Positions 43,693 through 55,270 of a stretch of 62,019 nucleotides of DNA are shown piece by piece. The notes below the pieces were generated by a model. It saw only the letters and a program-made list of their open reading frames with translations, was not told the DNA's origin and ran no database searches. The position numbers and the translations under genes are program-made. Each line of letters opens with the position of its first letter. Within the stretch, counting starts at the first letter, position 1. Source of the stretch: Rhodoferax sp. GTDB lineage: Bacteria > Pseudomonadota > Gammaproteobacteria > Burkholderiales > Burkholderiaceae_C. The stretch is taken from assembly GCA_030682475.1 (NCBI GenBank), contig JAUXOA010000054.1, positions 1-62,019 of the forward strand. Reading direction: 5' to 3'.

Positions 43693-46254
43693 TCAATCGC
43701 GGGCGTCGCCCTGATGTCGGCGTTCATTGAGCCAGTCGATGATGGCCGATAGCGGCAGCGGACGGGACAGCAGATAGCCCTGGATCATGTCGCAACCCAG
43801 CCGGACGATCAGGTCACGCTGTTCCTTGGTCTCGACCCCCTCGGCAATGGTCTTGAGCGCGAGCCCCTGCGCGAGACGAATTACCGACTCCACAACGTGA
43901 ATCGAACGTTCGTCGACCATGCCGTCAATCAGGCTCTTGTCGATCTTCAGGCTGTCCAGGGGCAGATGCTGCAGATAGGTGAGCGAGCTATAACCGGAGC
44001 CGAAATCGTCAAGTGCAAGACTGACACCAAGCTGCTTCAGGGCGAGCAGGTCTTCCCGCCCCTTTTGCAGGTCTTCCAGCACCATCGATTCGGTGATTTC
44101 CAGAATCAGGCGCTTGGCCTCGATCCGGTTCTCTTCCAGCGCTGCTTTCAGGAATCCGTGGAAGTTGCCGCGTCGCAACTGGCGCACAGAGACGTTCACG
44201 CTCAAGCGGATGTCCGGGAAACCGGCATCGGTCAAACGATGCAGATCGCGGCAGGCCTGTTCGACAATCCACTCGCCGACCTCGACGATGGCGCCGTTAC
44301 GCTCGAGAATCGGGATGAACTCGACCGGTGAAACCAGACCGAGCGTCGGGTGATGCCAGCGGATGAGGGCCTCCATCGACACCACCTGATCATCGAGAAG
44401 CGTCGCCTTCGGCTGGTAGTAAAGCTCGAATTGCCCCTTTTGCAGCGCGGTCATCAGCTCCAGGGTCAGTAGATGCAGGCGTTCGGCGCGCTGGCGCATT
44501 TCTTCGTTGAACAGCACGTAACGGCTGTGCGTGCTCTTGCATTCGTGCATCGCGCTGTCGGCACTCATCAGCAGACGTTCGGCGTCGCCTGCATCGTCCG
44601 GGAAGAGAGCGGCGCCGACGTTGAGCACGATCTCTACCTTCTCGGCGCCCAGCATGAAGGGTTCCTTGACGCAGTTGACGATGCGTTCGGCCACGACGAT
44701 CAGATCGTCGGCAGAATGGAAGTCTTCGCACAGAATGGTGAATTCATCGCCACCCAGGCGTGACAGCATGAAGTTGAGCGGCGCTGTAGAAATTGCCTGC
44801 TCCGGTTTCCCGTTGTCCCGCCGGCCGCTGAAAATGCCGTCGGTTTGGCGCAGGTGGTCTTGCAATCGTTTCACCATTTTGACAAGAAGAAGATCGCCGC
44901 CGTGGTGGCCATAGCGGTCGTTGATCGCGTTGAGGCCGGCCAGGTCGACAAAAAACAGCCCCATCTTGGTACCGTTGCGCTCTGACCGTGCCATCCCTTT
45001 TTCCATCCGGTCAAAGAACAAACGGCGGTTCGGCAGATCGGTCAACAGGTCGTAGTGCGTCATCTTTATCAGTTCCCGACGCGAGCCCTGCATCAGCCAG
45101 AAGCCCAAGCCCAGAAAAGAGCTAAGAACCAGCAGCAACAGCACCCGGCCGGCAACCGACAGTCGCTTCGCGCTGCGGATGCCACCCACCAGTTCTTCAA
45201 GTTCCGGCTCGGGCAGATAGTGATGCAGTTCCCATTTGCCAGAGCTTGGCAAATCAAGTTTGAGCGACGCCCAGCGCCCGCCCAGCGAGTGATCTTTCTG
45301 CGCTGTAGCCAGTCCACTGGCCAGCAGCGGATTGCGCCGATCCGAAATTTCGATCTGCTGGTTTTTTTCGACCAGGACAAAAGGGGATGGCGGCGGCATC
45401 TGCCAACCTTCGGTCGCCATTCTTGCCTGGTCGGCCGGTGTGACGGGAAGGAAGGGAACGTCGAGCAGCTTGGCCTCAAAGACGTTGGCACGAATGATGA
45501 TTGACACCTGCCCCTTGAAGCTGCCAGACTGGGCGTCGTAAACCGGGACCGAATAGACGAAGCCACTGGCGTCGCGCGGATTACCGTGCAGTTTTGAAAC
45601 AAACTGCGTGTTGTCGCAGGTCTGCAACAGTGGCGAGATCAAAGCCGGAATGGTGTTGAGCCTGGTCTCGTAGAGGAAAGTCGGCGCATTCTGCCTGAAC
45701 CACGCCAGTTGTCGACGGATCTCCTCGTGTACATCGTGCTCGGACTCCTGCGGCACATCAGAGGACGCACCGGTTTGCGCATCGGTGCCCGCGCGACCGA
45801 CGATCTCATCGTCATACATGAAGAACGGTACCTCCCCCTTTTCGGGATCAAAGCCGTCCATCACGAAATAGATTTCGGACACCTGGACGTAAGCCTTCAG
45901 GTTGGCGTAGACCTGTTGCAGCATCCGGTGCGAGTCGTGGGAAAGACGCCCCTCCTTGACCACGTCTTCCCGGACCGAGCGACGGTTGCCACCGCGGGCC
46001 TCGCGAATGGCCGGCAACAGGGAGATCGTGCGCCCGGTCTGGTACAGCTCCTGAACGACGCGGCGAATCGTTACCGATTTGAGTTCCAGTTGACGCTGCT
46101 GGTAGGCAACCAGCAATTCTTCCTGGCGTTGGTCGTAGCTCGCCATGGAAAACCTGAGTTCGAAGCCCCAAAAGACAAAGCTCGCCAAGGCCACGAGAGC
46201 AAAGACGATATAACTCCGCGTCTGACGCGCCTGATTTGTGGAAAGAAAAGTCAC
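43693..46254 (-). CDS. Membrane GGDEF-EAL cyclic-di-GMP protein with periplasmic sensor
   Basis: An 853-residue protein. An N-terminal membrane segment (residues about 16-35) and a second near 370-390 (LLLLVLSSFLGLGFW) enclose a ~330-residue periplasmic sensor, probably of the Cache type. The GGDEF domain follows (YDLLTDLPNRRLFFDRMEKG, then LSRLGGDEFTIL, motif intact). The EAL domain has MEALIRWHHPTLG, ALDDFGSGYSSLTYL and IAEGVETKEQ, also intact. Both synthesis and hydrolysis of c-di-GMP are thus possible; hydrolysis usually dominates in such hybrids. It stands alone, convergent with terC. Confidence 0.92.
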   Translation of the reverse strand: MTFLSTNQARQTRSYIVFALVALASFVFWGFELRFSMASYDQRQEELLVAYQQRQLELKSVTIRRVVQELYQTGRTISLLPAIREARGGNRRSVREDVVKEGRLSHDSHRMLQQVYANLKAYVQVSEIYFVMDGFDPEKGEVPFFMYDDEIVGRAGTDAQTGASSDVPQESEHDVHEEIRRQLAWFRQNAPTFLYETRLNTIPALISPLLQTCDNTQFVSKLHGNPRDASGFVYSVPVYDAQSGSFKGQVSIIIRANVFEAKLLDVPFLPVTPADQARMATEGWQMPPPSPFVLVEKNQQIEISDRRNPLLASGLATAQKDHSLGGRWASLKLDLPSSGKWELHHYLPEPELEELVGGIRSAKRLSVAGRVLLLLVLSSFLGLGFWLMQGSRRELIKMTHYDLLTDLPNRRLFFDRMEKGMARSERNGTKMGLFFVDLAGLNAINDRYGHHGGDLLLVKMVKRLQDHLRQTDGIFSGRRDNGKPEQAISTAPLNFMLSRLGGDEFTILCEDFHSADDLIVVAERIVNCVKEPFMLGAEKVEIVLNVGAALFPDDAGDAERLLMSADSAMHECKSTHSRYVLFNEEMRQRAERLHLLTLELMTALQKGQFELYYQPKATLLDDQVVSMEALIRWHHPTLGLVSPVEFIPILERNGAIVEVGEWIVEQACRDLHRLTDAGFPDIRLSVNVSVRQLRRGNFHGFLKAALEENRIEAKRLILEITESMVLEDLQKGREDLLALKQLGVSLALDDFGSGYSSLTYLQHLPLDSLKIDKSLIDGMVDERSIHVVESVIRLAQGLALKTIAEGVETKEQRDLIVRLGCDMIQGYLLSRPLPLSAIIDWLNERRHQGDARD

Positions 46255-46315
46255 TGGTAATCAGTAAATAAAAGTGCCAGACTAACACGGAAAAAAATAT
46301 CAGCCTTGATCTGCA

Positions 46316-47139
46316 TCACTGGCTGGCGTTCGGGAAAAATAGCTGCTCACCCCCAATTTTGTAACCGGCAATCACCGCCTGCCCCGGTGCCGACACCAGC
46401 CAGGCCACAAACTTCTGACCGTCCACAACTTTGACGTGCGGGTGTCTGGCCGGGTTGACCAGCATCACGCCGTACTGGTTGAACAGTCGCTTGTCACCTT
46501 CGACCAGCAGCGCCAAATCACCCCGGTTCCTGAAGCTCAGCCAGGTGCCACGGTCCGCCAGCACATAGGCGCCGCTGCTGGACGCGATATTGAGCGCCGG
46601 ACCCATGCCGCAGCCGCACTCTTTGTAGCCACCACCCTTGCTTTGCGTCGATTCGGCTATCTTCCAGAACCGGAGCTCAGCCGCATGGGTGCCGCTCTTG
46701 TCACCGCGCGAGATGAAAGCAGCGTTGGTGGCCGACAGTCTTTTGAGGGCTTGCACAATGTCCGTGCCCCTGGTTTTAGCCGGGTCGGCCTTGGGGCCGA
46801 CCAGCACAAAGTCGTTGTACATCACGGCAAAACGTTTGACGGCAAAACCATCGGCCACGATTTTTTCCTCAGCCGCCTGGTCATGCACAAACAGCACATC
46901 GGCGTCACCCCGGCGACCCATGTCCAATGCCTGGCCGGTGCCCTGCGCCACTACTTTGACGTCCACGCCACTGGCTTTTTTGAACTCTGGCAGCAGATGG
47001 GCAAACAGGCCCGACTGCTCGGTGGAGGTGGTGGAGGCCACCACAATGGACTGCGCCGAAGCACCCACAGAAGCCAGAGGAACCGTCGCTACCATCGCAT
47101 ACCGCATAAGGGCCAGAGGCTTAAAAGACATCCCTAATT

Positions 47140-47143
<4 letters not shown>
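46316..47143 (-). CDS. tupA: Tungstate ABC transporter substrate-binding protein
   Basis: A 275-residue TupA-type receptor with a signal peptide (YAMVATVPLASVGASAQ). The mature part begins SIVVASTTSTEQSGLFAHLL, with the TTST oxyanion motif of TupA rather than the ModA pattern, and continues VVAQGTGQALDMGRRGDADV. TupA is highly selective for tungstate. The ATG overlaps the tupC stop (ATGA) and follows AAGGAGAAC. It is last in the operon (tupB-tupC-tupA); more often tupA comes first. Confidence 0.9.
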
Positions 47144-47912
<769 letters not shown>

Positions 47913-47916
<4 letters not shown>

Positions 47917-48677
47917 GGGGCGACCTCCAGTGCGCGTGCCGGTATTTCACGCACCCCTTCGCGTCCCCCGTCATTAATTTCTGTGCGCTCGCGCCAGCGT
48001 CGCAGCAGGGCAATCAGCACATTCAGCAACAGCACCACACCCAGCAATATCAGGCCCAGGCCCAAGGCCAGCGGCAAGTCGCCCTTGCTGGTCTCCAGCG
48101 CAATAGCGGTCGTCATGACGCGGGTAAAGCCATCGATGTTGCCGCCGACGATCATCACTGCGCCCACTTCCGAGATGGCGCGGCCAAACGACGCAATCAC
48201 CACCGTGAGTAAGGCGTAACGCTCGTCCCAGGCCAGCAGCAGGCTGCGCATAAAGGGCGGCGCACCGAGCGAACGCAACTGCTCGCCATGGCTGCCTTCA
48301 GCGTCCGCCACCACCTGGCGGGTCAAGGCCGCGACCACCGGCAGCACCAGCACCGCCTGCGCCAGCACCATCGCCTTGAAGGTAAAAAGCCAGCCCAGAA
48401 AACCCAGCGGCCCCGAGCGTGACAGCAACAGGTACACCACCAGCCCTACCACCACCGAGGGCACCGCCAAAAAGGTGTTGAGCAAGGCCAGCACCGCACC
48501 GCGCCCGGTAAAGTGGGCGACACCCAGCCAAGCGCCAAAACCCAGCCCCAGCACACAGGCCAGCGCGCAGGCCATGGCACTGACCGCCAGCGAGCGGCTC
48601 ACAATCGCCAGCAGAGCGGGGTCCCCGGAGACGATGAGTTGCAGCGCGGTGACGGCGCTGTCAGTGAATGTTGTCAT
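47913..48677 (-). CDS. tupB: Tungstate ABC transporter permease
   Basis: A 254-residue permease with about six membrane segments (SLAVSAMACALACVLGLGFG, ALLNTFLAVPSVVVGLVVYL and others) and the loop DAEGSHGEQLRSLGAPPFMR, then RAISEVGAVMIVGGNIDGFT, the hallmark of tungstate/molybdate-type permeases. First gene of the tup operon, divergent from the regulator gene across 47 bases. Confidence 0.92.
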
Positions 48678-48683
48678 TTAGAC

Positions 48684-48715
48684 TATCGTAGCCACCGATT
48701 CAATTACCTGCGATA
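48684..48715. promoter_or_regulatory. Candidate operator between tupB and its regulator
   Basis: TATCGTAG-N16-CTGCGATA is an inverted repeat with one mismatch, lying in the middle of the 47-base divergent spacer. It does not match the classic ModE box. I propose it as the binding site of the regulator at 48725; this is inference from position. Confidence 0.4.
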
Positions 48716-48724
48716 TGAAACCCC

Positions 48725-49879
48725 GTGCATAGGCTCCAGTTCCACTACACCCTCGCGCGCGACAGCAGTCCGGCGCTGGTGCGCAATCCCCTGATTGATT
48801 TGCTGCAGGCGGTGTCAACGCAGGGCTCCATCTCTGCCGCTGCGCGTGCGCTGGGTTTGTCTTACCGTCACGTCTGGGGTGAGCTCAAACGCTGGGAAAA
48901 CGAGCTCGGCAATGAGCTGGTGGTGTGGGAAAAAGGCCAGTCTGCACGCCTGACCGAATTTGGCGCCAAGCTGATGTGGGCCGAACGTCAGGCGCAGGCC
49001 CGGCTGGCGCCGCAGATTGAAGCCCTGCGCACTGATCTGGAACGTGCCTTCGCCGTGGCGTTTGATGCCAACGCCCATGTCGTCACCCTGTATGCCAGCC
49101 ATGACGACGCCCTGAGCGCGCTGCGCGAGTATGCGTTGACCGCCGATACCGACCCTCGCCACGACAAGAACCAGTATCCGGATGCGCCTCAACTGCACCT
49201 GGACATCCGGTTTTGCGGCAGCGTGGACGCCATCCGCGGGCTCAACGAAGGCCGCTGCGTGATGGCCGGCTTTCACACACTGCAACACCCGGCGCCGGGC
49301 TCCCTGGCCGAGCGCGTTTACAAGCCGCTGCTACAGCCTGGCTTGCACAAGATCATTGGTTTTGCCAAGCGCACGCAGGGCCTGATGGTGGCCCGGGGCA
49401 ACCCGCTGGGCTTGCAATCCTTGCTGGACTTGAAACAAAGGAGCGCCCGCTTCGTCAACCGCACCCTGGGCAGCGGCACCCGTGTGGTGCTGGATGAACT
49501 GCTGGCCCAAAGCGGCTTGAGTGCGCCTGACATCCAGGGCTACGAACGCACCGAGCCTTCCCACACCGCAGCCGCCCATGCGGTCGCGTCCGGCGCCGCC
49601 GATGTCGGTTTAGGCATCGAGTTGGCCGCACGCGCGCAGGGCCTTGATTTTGTGCCCCTGGTGCAAGAGAGCTACCACCTGGTGTGCCTCAAGTCAGCAC
49701 TGGGAGAACCCGCCATTGCGGCCTTGCTGGCGCTACTGCAAAGCCCGCGCTGGCAGCAGCAGTTGGCCGCCACCGCCGGCTACATGCCATCCCACAGCGG
49801 AGAGATTCAGTCACTGCGACAGGTCTTGCCGTGGTGGGATTTTTCACGTAAAAAGACCATTGTGGCAGGCGCTTTTTAG
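48725..49879 (+). CDS. ModE/LysR-like regulator with a substrate-binding domain
   Basis: A 384-residue regulator. The N-terminal winged helix-turn-helix (VSTQGSISAAARALGLSYRH, VWGELKRWENELG, LTEFGAKLMW) is of the ModE/LysR type. The C-terminal ~270 residues form a periplasmic-binding-protein-like domain (LDIRFCGSVDAIRGLNEGRC, GFAKRTQGLMVARGNPLGL, RFVNRTLGSGTRVVLDELL) like those paired with molybdate/tungstate-type HTH proteins. It has no TOBE repeats. Divergent placement next to tupB suggests it senses tungstate and controls uptake. The start is GTG 48725. Confidence 0.85.
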   Translation: MHRLQFHYTLARDSSPALVRNPLIDLLQAVSTQGSISAAARALGLSYRHVWGELKRWENELGNELVVWEKGQSARLTEFGAKLMWAERQAQARLAPQIEALRTDLERAFAVAFDANAHVVTLYASHDDALSALREYALTADTDPRHDKNQYPDAPQLHLDIRFCGSVDAIRGLNEGRCVMAGFHTLQHPAPGSLAERVYKPLLQPGLHKIIGFAKRTQGLMVARGNPLGLQSLLDLKQRSARFVNRTLGSGTRVVLDELLAQSGLSAPDIQGYERTEPSHTAAAHAVASGAADVGLGIELAARAQGLDFVPLVQESYHLVCLKSALGEPAIAALLALLQSPRWQQQLAATAGYMPSHSGEIQSLRQVLPWWDFSRKKTIVAGAF

Positions 49880-49889
49880 GCACTGCGAC

Positions 49890-51146
49890 TCATAGCCCAC
49901 AGGACCGGAACCCGACGAAAATATCATCACGGTGCGGTAAAAAATAATTGCGGTATTTCGGATATTTCATGCGCGCACGGGTGGCAAACGACGCCCCGCG
50001 CAGCACCTTGTGGGTGCCAAACCAGGGCTCTGAGTAATCGCGATAAGGGTCCGCAGAAAAGCCGGGGTAGGCTCGAAAGGTGCTACCTGTCCATTCCCAG
50101 ACATCGCCCCAACGAAAGCCGCGTCGCGCCGCCGTGTGCGCAGCCACCTCCCACTCCACTTCCGCGGGTAAGCGTCGGCCGGCCCAGCGGCACCAGGCAT
50201 CGGCCTCCCACCAGCTCACGTGCATGACGGGCTGGCCACCCGGCATGCGCATGGGCGTGCCAAAACGGATCTGCATGACCGCGCCACTGGCGACGCCAAT
50301 CTGGTCCACGTAGCGTGGGCCGCGACGGCCTTCGCCCGCAGCTTTGTCCAGCAACCATTGCCAGCCCGCTGGCTGCCACAGCTCCGGGCGATCGTAGCCA
50401 CCGTCATCCACAAACTCGACAAACTGCGCCCAACTCACCACCTGCGCATCAATCTCGAACTCTGGCACCTGCATCTTATGCGACGCTCGCTCGTTGTCAA
50501 AGGTGAATCCACTGCTCCCCGCGCTGCCCCCTGAACTGCCCATTTGCCAGCGCGTGGCCGGAACCCGCAGAGGTTCGCGCTGGGGCATCGGGCCAGGCGT
50601 GCTCAAGCCCAGCGGCAAGCCCAGCGTCTGCGCCATGTGAATCAGGGCCTCGCCATGCATGTCCTCATGAAAAAGAGCCAGGCGGTAAAAATACAGCGCA
50701 TCGTCTTCGTCCGGCGCCTTTTCCAGCAACTCCAGACTGGTTTCCAGTGTGTTCAGCAAATACGCTCTGATGCCATTCAGGTCCGGCAACGCAAGCGCCC
50801 ATCGGCTGTTGTGGGCCACCTGGGACGAGTCCCACAGGCGGTCGGCCCGTACTTCAATGGAAGCTAGCCGGGCGGCCACCGGATCACAAGCAGCACCCAG
50901 ATGACGCTGCAGGTTGCGTGCAATCCACCACTCCTGAAACCAGCCAATATGCCCCAGTTCCCACAGCGGCGGATTGAGTTCTGGCAGCATCGGCACCTGA
51001 CATTGGCCCGCCCCCAGCGCCTGTTCATACTGCGACAGCAAGTACAAGGTATGATTGCGCGCGTCCATCAAGGCCAGCGAGAGCATGTCCCGCCCGGCCT
51101 GGCGCATGTCAGGCGAGTCAATGGAAATAGGGCTGACGGTAGGCAT
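49890..51146 (-). CDS. senA: SenA/EgtB-type iron enzyme (selenoneine or ergothioneine synthase)
   Basis: A 418-residue protein with an N-terminal DinB-like domain carrying the metal motif HEDMHGEAL (HX3HXE) and a C-terminal FGE-sulfatase-like domain (GGQPVMHVSWWEADAWCRWA, RLPAEVEWEVAA, WGDVWEWTGSTF, VLRGASFATRARM). EgtB and SenA are non-haem iron enzymes that join S or Se to trimethylhistidine. The Comamonadaceae proteins of this length are mostly SenA-like, but the glycosyltransferase and SelD partners (senB, senC) and egtD are not in the window, so the exact reaction is open. Confidence 0.8.
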   Translation of the reverse strand: MPTVSPISIDSPDMRQAGRDMLSLALMDARNHTLYLLSQYEQALGAGQCQVPMLPELNPPLWELGHIGWFQEWWIARNLQRHLGAACDPVAARLASIEVRADRLWDSSQVAHNSRWALALPDLNGIRAYLLNTLETSLELLEKAPDEDDALYFYRLALFHEDMHGEALIHMAQTLGLPLGLSTPGPMPQREPLRVPATRWQMGSSGGSAGSSGFTFDNERASHKMQVPEFEIDAQVVSWAQFVEFVDDGGYDRPELWQPAGWQWLLDKAAGEGRRGPRYVDQIGVASGAVMQIRFGTPMRMPGGQPVMHVSWWEADAWCRWAGRRLPAEVEWEVAAHTAARRGFRWGDVWEWTGSTFRAYPGFSADPYRDYSEPWFGTHKVLRGASFATRARMKYPKYRNYFLPHRDDIFVGFRSCGL

Positions 51147-51363
51147 GGTGTTTTGTTACATTATTGCGCTCCGCACAGCCTCAAGGCTGAAGTCACATGA
51201 ATTGACGCACTGGTATTTACCCTAGGATAAAACCTGGCGTCGTCAGGTGTTTACCAGTCACAAGGCGTTAACCTCGGGCTTGAAAAAATGTTAGTCCACT
51301 TTTCGGGTGTCCTCAAACGCCCACGGCCAGCCAGCGCCGCAATTTCAAATCGATGGAAACAAC

Positions 51364-51966
51364 ATGACCCCTCTTCTCTCCCTGTCCCGACTGATCGACA
51401 AGATCAGCACCAGGATTGGAAAATTCACCATGTGGCTGATCCTGGCCACCACCTTGATCAGTGCCGGCAACGCCATCGTGCGCAAGGCCTTTGACATGAG
51501 CTCCAACGCCCTGCTGGAGATCCAGTGGTACCTGTTTGCGGCCGTGTTCATGTTAAGCGCGGGCTACGGCTTTCTGAAAAATTCGCACGTGCGCATCGAC
51601 TTCATCTCCTCCAAACTGAGCCACCGCGCACGCAACTGGATCGATGTGGTGGGCATCCTGGCCGTCCTGATGCCCTTTTGCCTGATCTTGATCGCGCTCT
51701 CATGGCCGCTGTTCACCAAGGCCCTGGCCTCGGGTGAGATGTCGCAAAACGCCGGCGGCCTGATCCGCTGGCCGGTCTATGGCCTGGTGCCGCTGGGCTT
51801 TGCGCTGCTGCTGCTGCAAGGCGTGTCAGAGCTCATCAAGCGCGTCGCTTTCCTCACCGGTGCAGGCCCGGACGTGCTCGAGAGCGAGGACACTAAGTCC
51901 GACGAGCAGAAACACATGGAAGAGATCGAAGCCCTGGCGGCACGCAAACAGGCTGGAGAAAAATAA
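51364..51966 (+). CDS. dctQ: TRAP transporter small permease
   Basis: A 200-residue DctQ-type protein with four membrane segments (MWLILATTLISAGNAIV, LFAAVFMLSAGYGFL, VVGILAVLMPFCLILIAL, LVPLGFALLLLQGVSELI) and the conserved NSHVRIDFI-like loop (KNSHVRIDFISSKLS). It forms the membrane part with DctM. ATG 51364 is selected over upstream alternatives because it starts right before the fold. Its stop lies one base before dctM. Confidence 0.9.
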   Translation: MTPLLSLSRLIDKISTRIGKFTMWLILATTLISAGNAIVRKAFDMSSNALLEIQWYLFAAVFMLSAGYGFLKNSHVRIDFISSKLSHRARNWIDVVGILAVLMPFCLILIALSWPLFTKALASGEMSQNAGGLIRWPVYGLVPLGFALLLLQGVSELIKRVAFLTGAGPDVLESEDTKSDEQKHMEEIEALAARKQAGEK

Positions 51967-51967
51967 G

Positions 51968-53785
<1,818 letters not shown>

Positions 53786-53825
53786 TGCCTTGTCTGCCGC
53801 GATCCTGTTTGCAGCGAACCGGCTC

Positions 53826-53854
53826 AAGCCCCGCAGATGCTACGGGGCTTTTTT
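53826..53854 (+). terminator. Intrinsic terminator after dctM
   Basis: AAGCCCCG pairs with CGGGGCTT around CAGATGCTA, followed by a T-run. Confidence 0.9.
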
Positions 53855-53890
53855 GTTGCCTGTTTCATGGCCAACAAATCGAACCGGAGA

Positions 53891-53918
53891 AAAAAAGCCC
53901 CGCAAAGCGAGGCCTTTT
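53891..53918 (-). terminator. Intrinsic terminator after dctP
   Basis: On the minus strand GCCTCG/CGGGGC (with a G-U pair) around CTTTG, followed by a run of T; it separates dctP from convergent dctM. Confidence 0.75.
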
Positions 53919-53939
53919 TGAAAACGCGAAAAGAACCGA

Positions 53940-55025
53940 TCACAGCTTGACGGTGGTCATGTAGCTGTCGTAACGGAACTCGGAAAAGCGCAACCACAAC
54001 AACTGGTCACGCTGGAATGCACGCATGTCCTGGTGAATCTTCTTGAACTCGGGAGATTTGGCTTCGTGCTCCGCAAATACTTCCATTGAGGTCTTGAAGC
54101 CGGCGTCCATGATCTCCTTCGAGAAGGCCTTGAGCTGTGTCTTTTCGGCGACCAGTCTCTTCAAGGCAATCGGGTTGAACGAATCGTACTTTGCCGTCAT
54201 GTCCCGGGCGGCCACGGCGGTTGCCGCATCAACAATCGCCTGATTTTCCGGCGACAGTGCAGCGTAGGCTTTGGTATTGATGAAAAACGCAAGCTCCGCG
54301 CCACCTTCCCACCAACCGGGATAGTAGTAGTAAGGCGCCACCTTGTTGAAGCCCAGTTTCTGGTCGTCGTAGGGGCCCACGAACTCGACGGCGTCCAGCG
54401 TGCCTTTTTCAAGGGCCTGGTAAACCTCACCGGCAGGCATGTTCTGCGGCACAACGCCCAGCTTCTGCATGGCCTCACCGAAAAGCCCTCCGCCCATGCG
54501 CATTTTGAGACCCTTCAGGTCTTTGACGGTCTTGATTTCCTTGCGGTACCAGCCGCCCATCTGCGTGCCGGTGTTGCCCGCACTGCGGCTCTTGATGTTG
54601 TACTTGGCGTAAAACTCGTCCATCAGCTTGCGGCCATTGCCATGCTCCATCCAGGCATCCATCTGGCGGGCGGTGAGGCCAAACGGCACGGCACAACCGA
54701 AGGCAAAAATGGGATCCTTGCCGGTGAAATAGTAGGACGCCGTCTGGGCCATCTCGACCGTGCCATTCTGGATGGCATCGACCACGCCGAAAGCCGGCAT
54801 CAGTTCGCCGGCTGCATGCACCGACACTTCAAACTTGCCACCAGACAGTGCCTTGACGGTCTTGGAAAACATTTCTGCACTGCCAAAAATGGTGTCGAGC
54901 GACTTTGGAAAGCTGGAAGCCATGCGCCAGCGAACGTTGGCACCTTGGGCATGCACGGCAGGCGCAACGCCGGCGGCCAGTACGCCGGCAATACCAGCAT
55001 TTTTGATTAGGGAACGACGATCCAT
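53940..55025 (-). CDS. dctP: TRAP transporter substrate-binding protein
   Basis: A 361-residue DctP-family receptor with a twin-arginine-type signal (MDRRSLIKNAGIAGVLAAGV). The body shows RWRMASSFPKSLDTIFGSAE and TLDAVEFVGPYDDQKLGFNK, and resembles TakP-type receptors for 2-oxo acids or related carboxylates. ATG 55025 has GGAGTGAACCC just upstream. It is transcribed convergently to dctQM, so the receptor and membrane parts are in separate transcripts. Confidence 0.9.
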   Translation of the reverse strand: MDRRSLIKNAGIAGVLAAGVAPAVHAQGANVRWRMASSFPKSLDTIFGSAEMFSKTVKALSGGKFEVSVHAAGELMPAFGVVDAIQNGTVEMAQTASYYFTGKDPIFAFGCAVPFGLTARQMDAWMEHGNGRKLMDEFYAKYNIKSRSAGNTGTQMGGWYRKEIKTVKDLKGLKMRMGGGLFGEAMQKLGVVPQNMPAGEVYQALEKGTLDAVEFVGPYDDQKLGFNKVAPYYYYPGWWEGGAELAFFINTKAYAALSPENQAIVDAATAVAARDMTAKYDSFNPIALKRLVAEKTQLKAFSKEIMDAGFKTSMEVFAEHEAKSPEFKKIHQDMRAFQRDQLLWLRFSEFRYDSYMTTVKL

Positions 55026-55270
55026 TGGGTTCACTCCTGGGGTTGTTGATTGAACATCTCGCCATGCGGGTACGCACAACGATGACTGATATGAGTCACT
55101 CTGGATTATAGGAACATGCGCGACACGCGACGTGGGGGTTTTCCCTCACGGGGCTGACCGCCAAGCGGCTCAGAACTCTTTAAAAACCATGCTCATTAAG
55201 GGGTTTCAGGAAACTGAAGGCCAGCGCGGCGACGGAATTTAAATCCACTCACACGGCGTGTGAAATTATT

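Noticed and set aside
49890..51146. Sulfatase-modifying factor (formylglycine-generating enzyme)
   Set aside because: The FGE-like domain is preceded by a DinB-like domain with the HX3HXE iron motif, which is the EgtB/SenA architecture, and no sulfatase gene is nearby.
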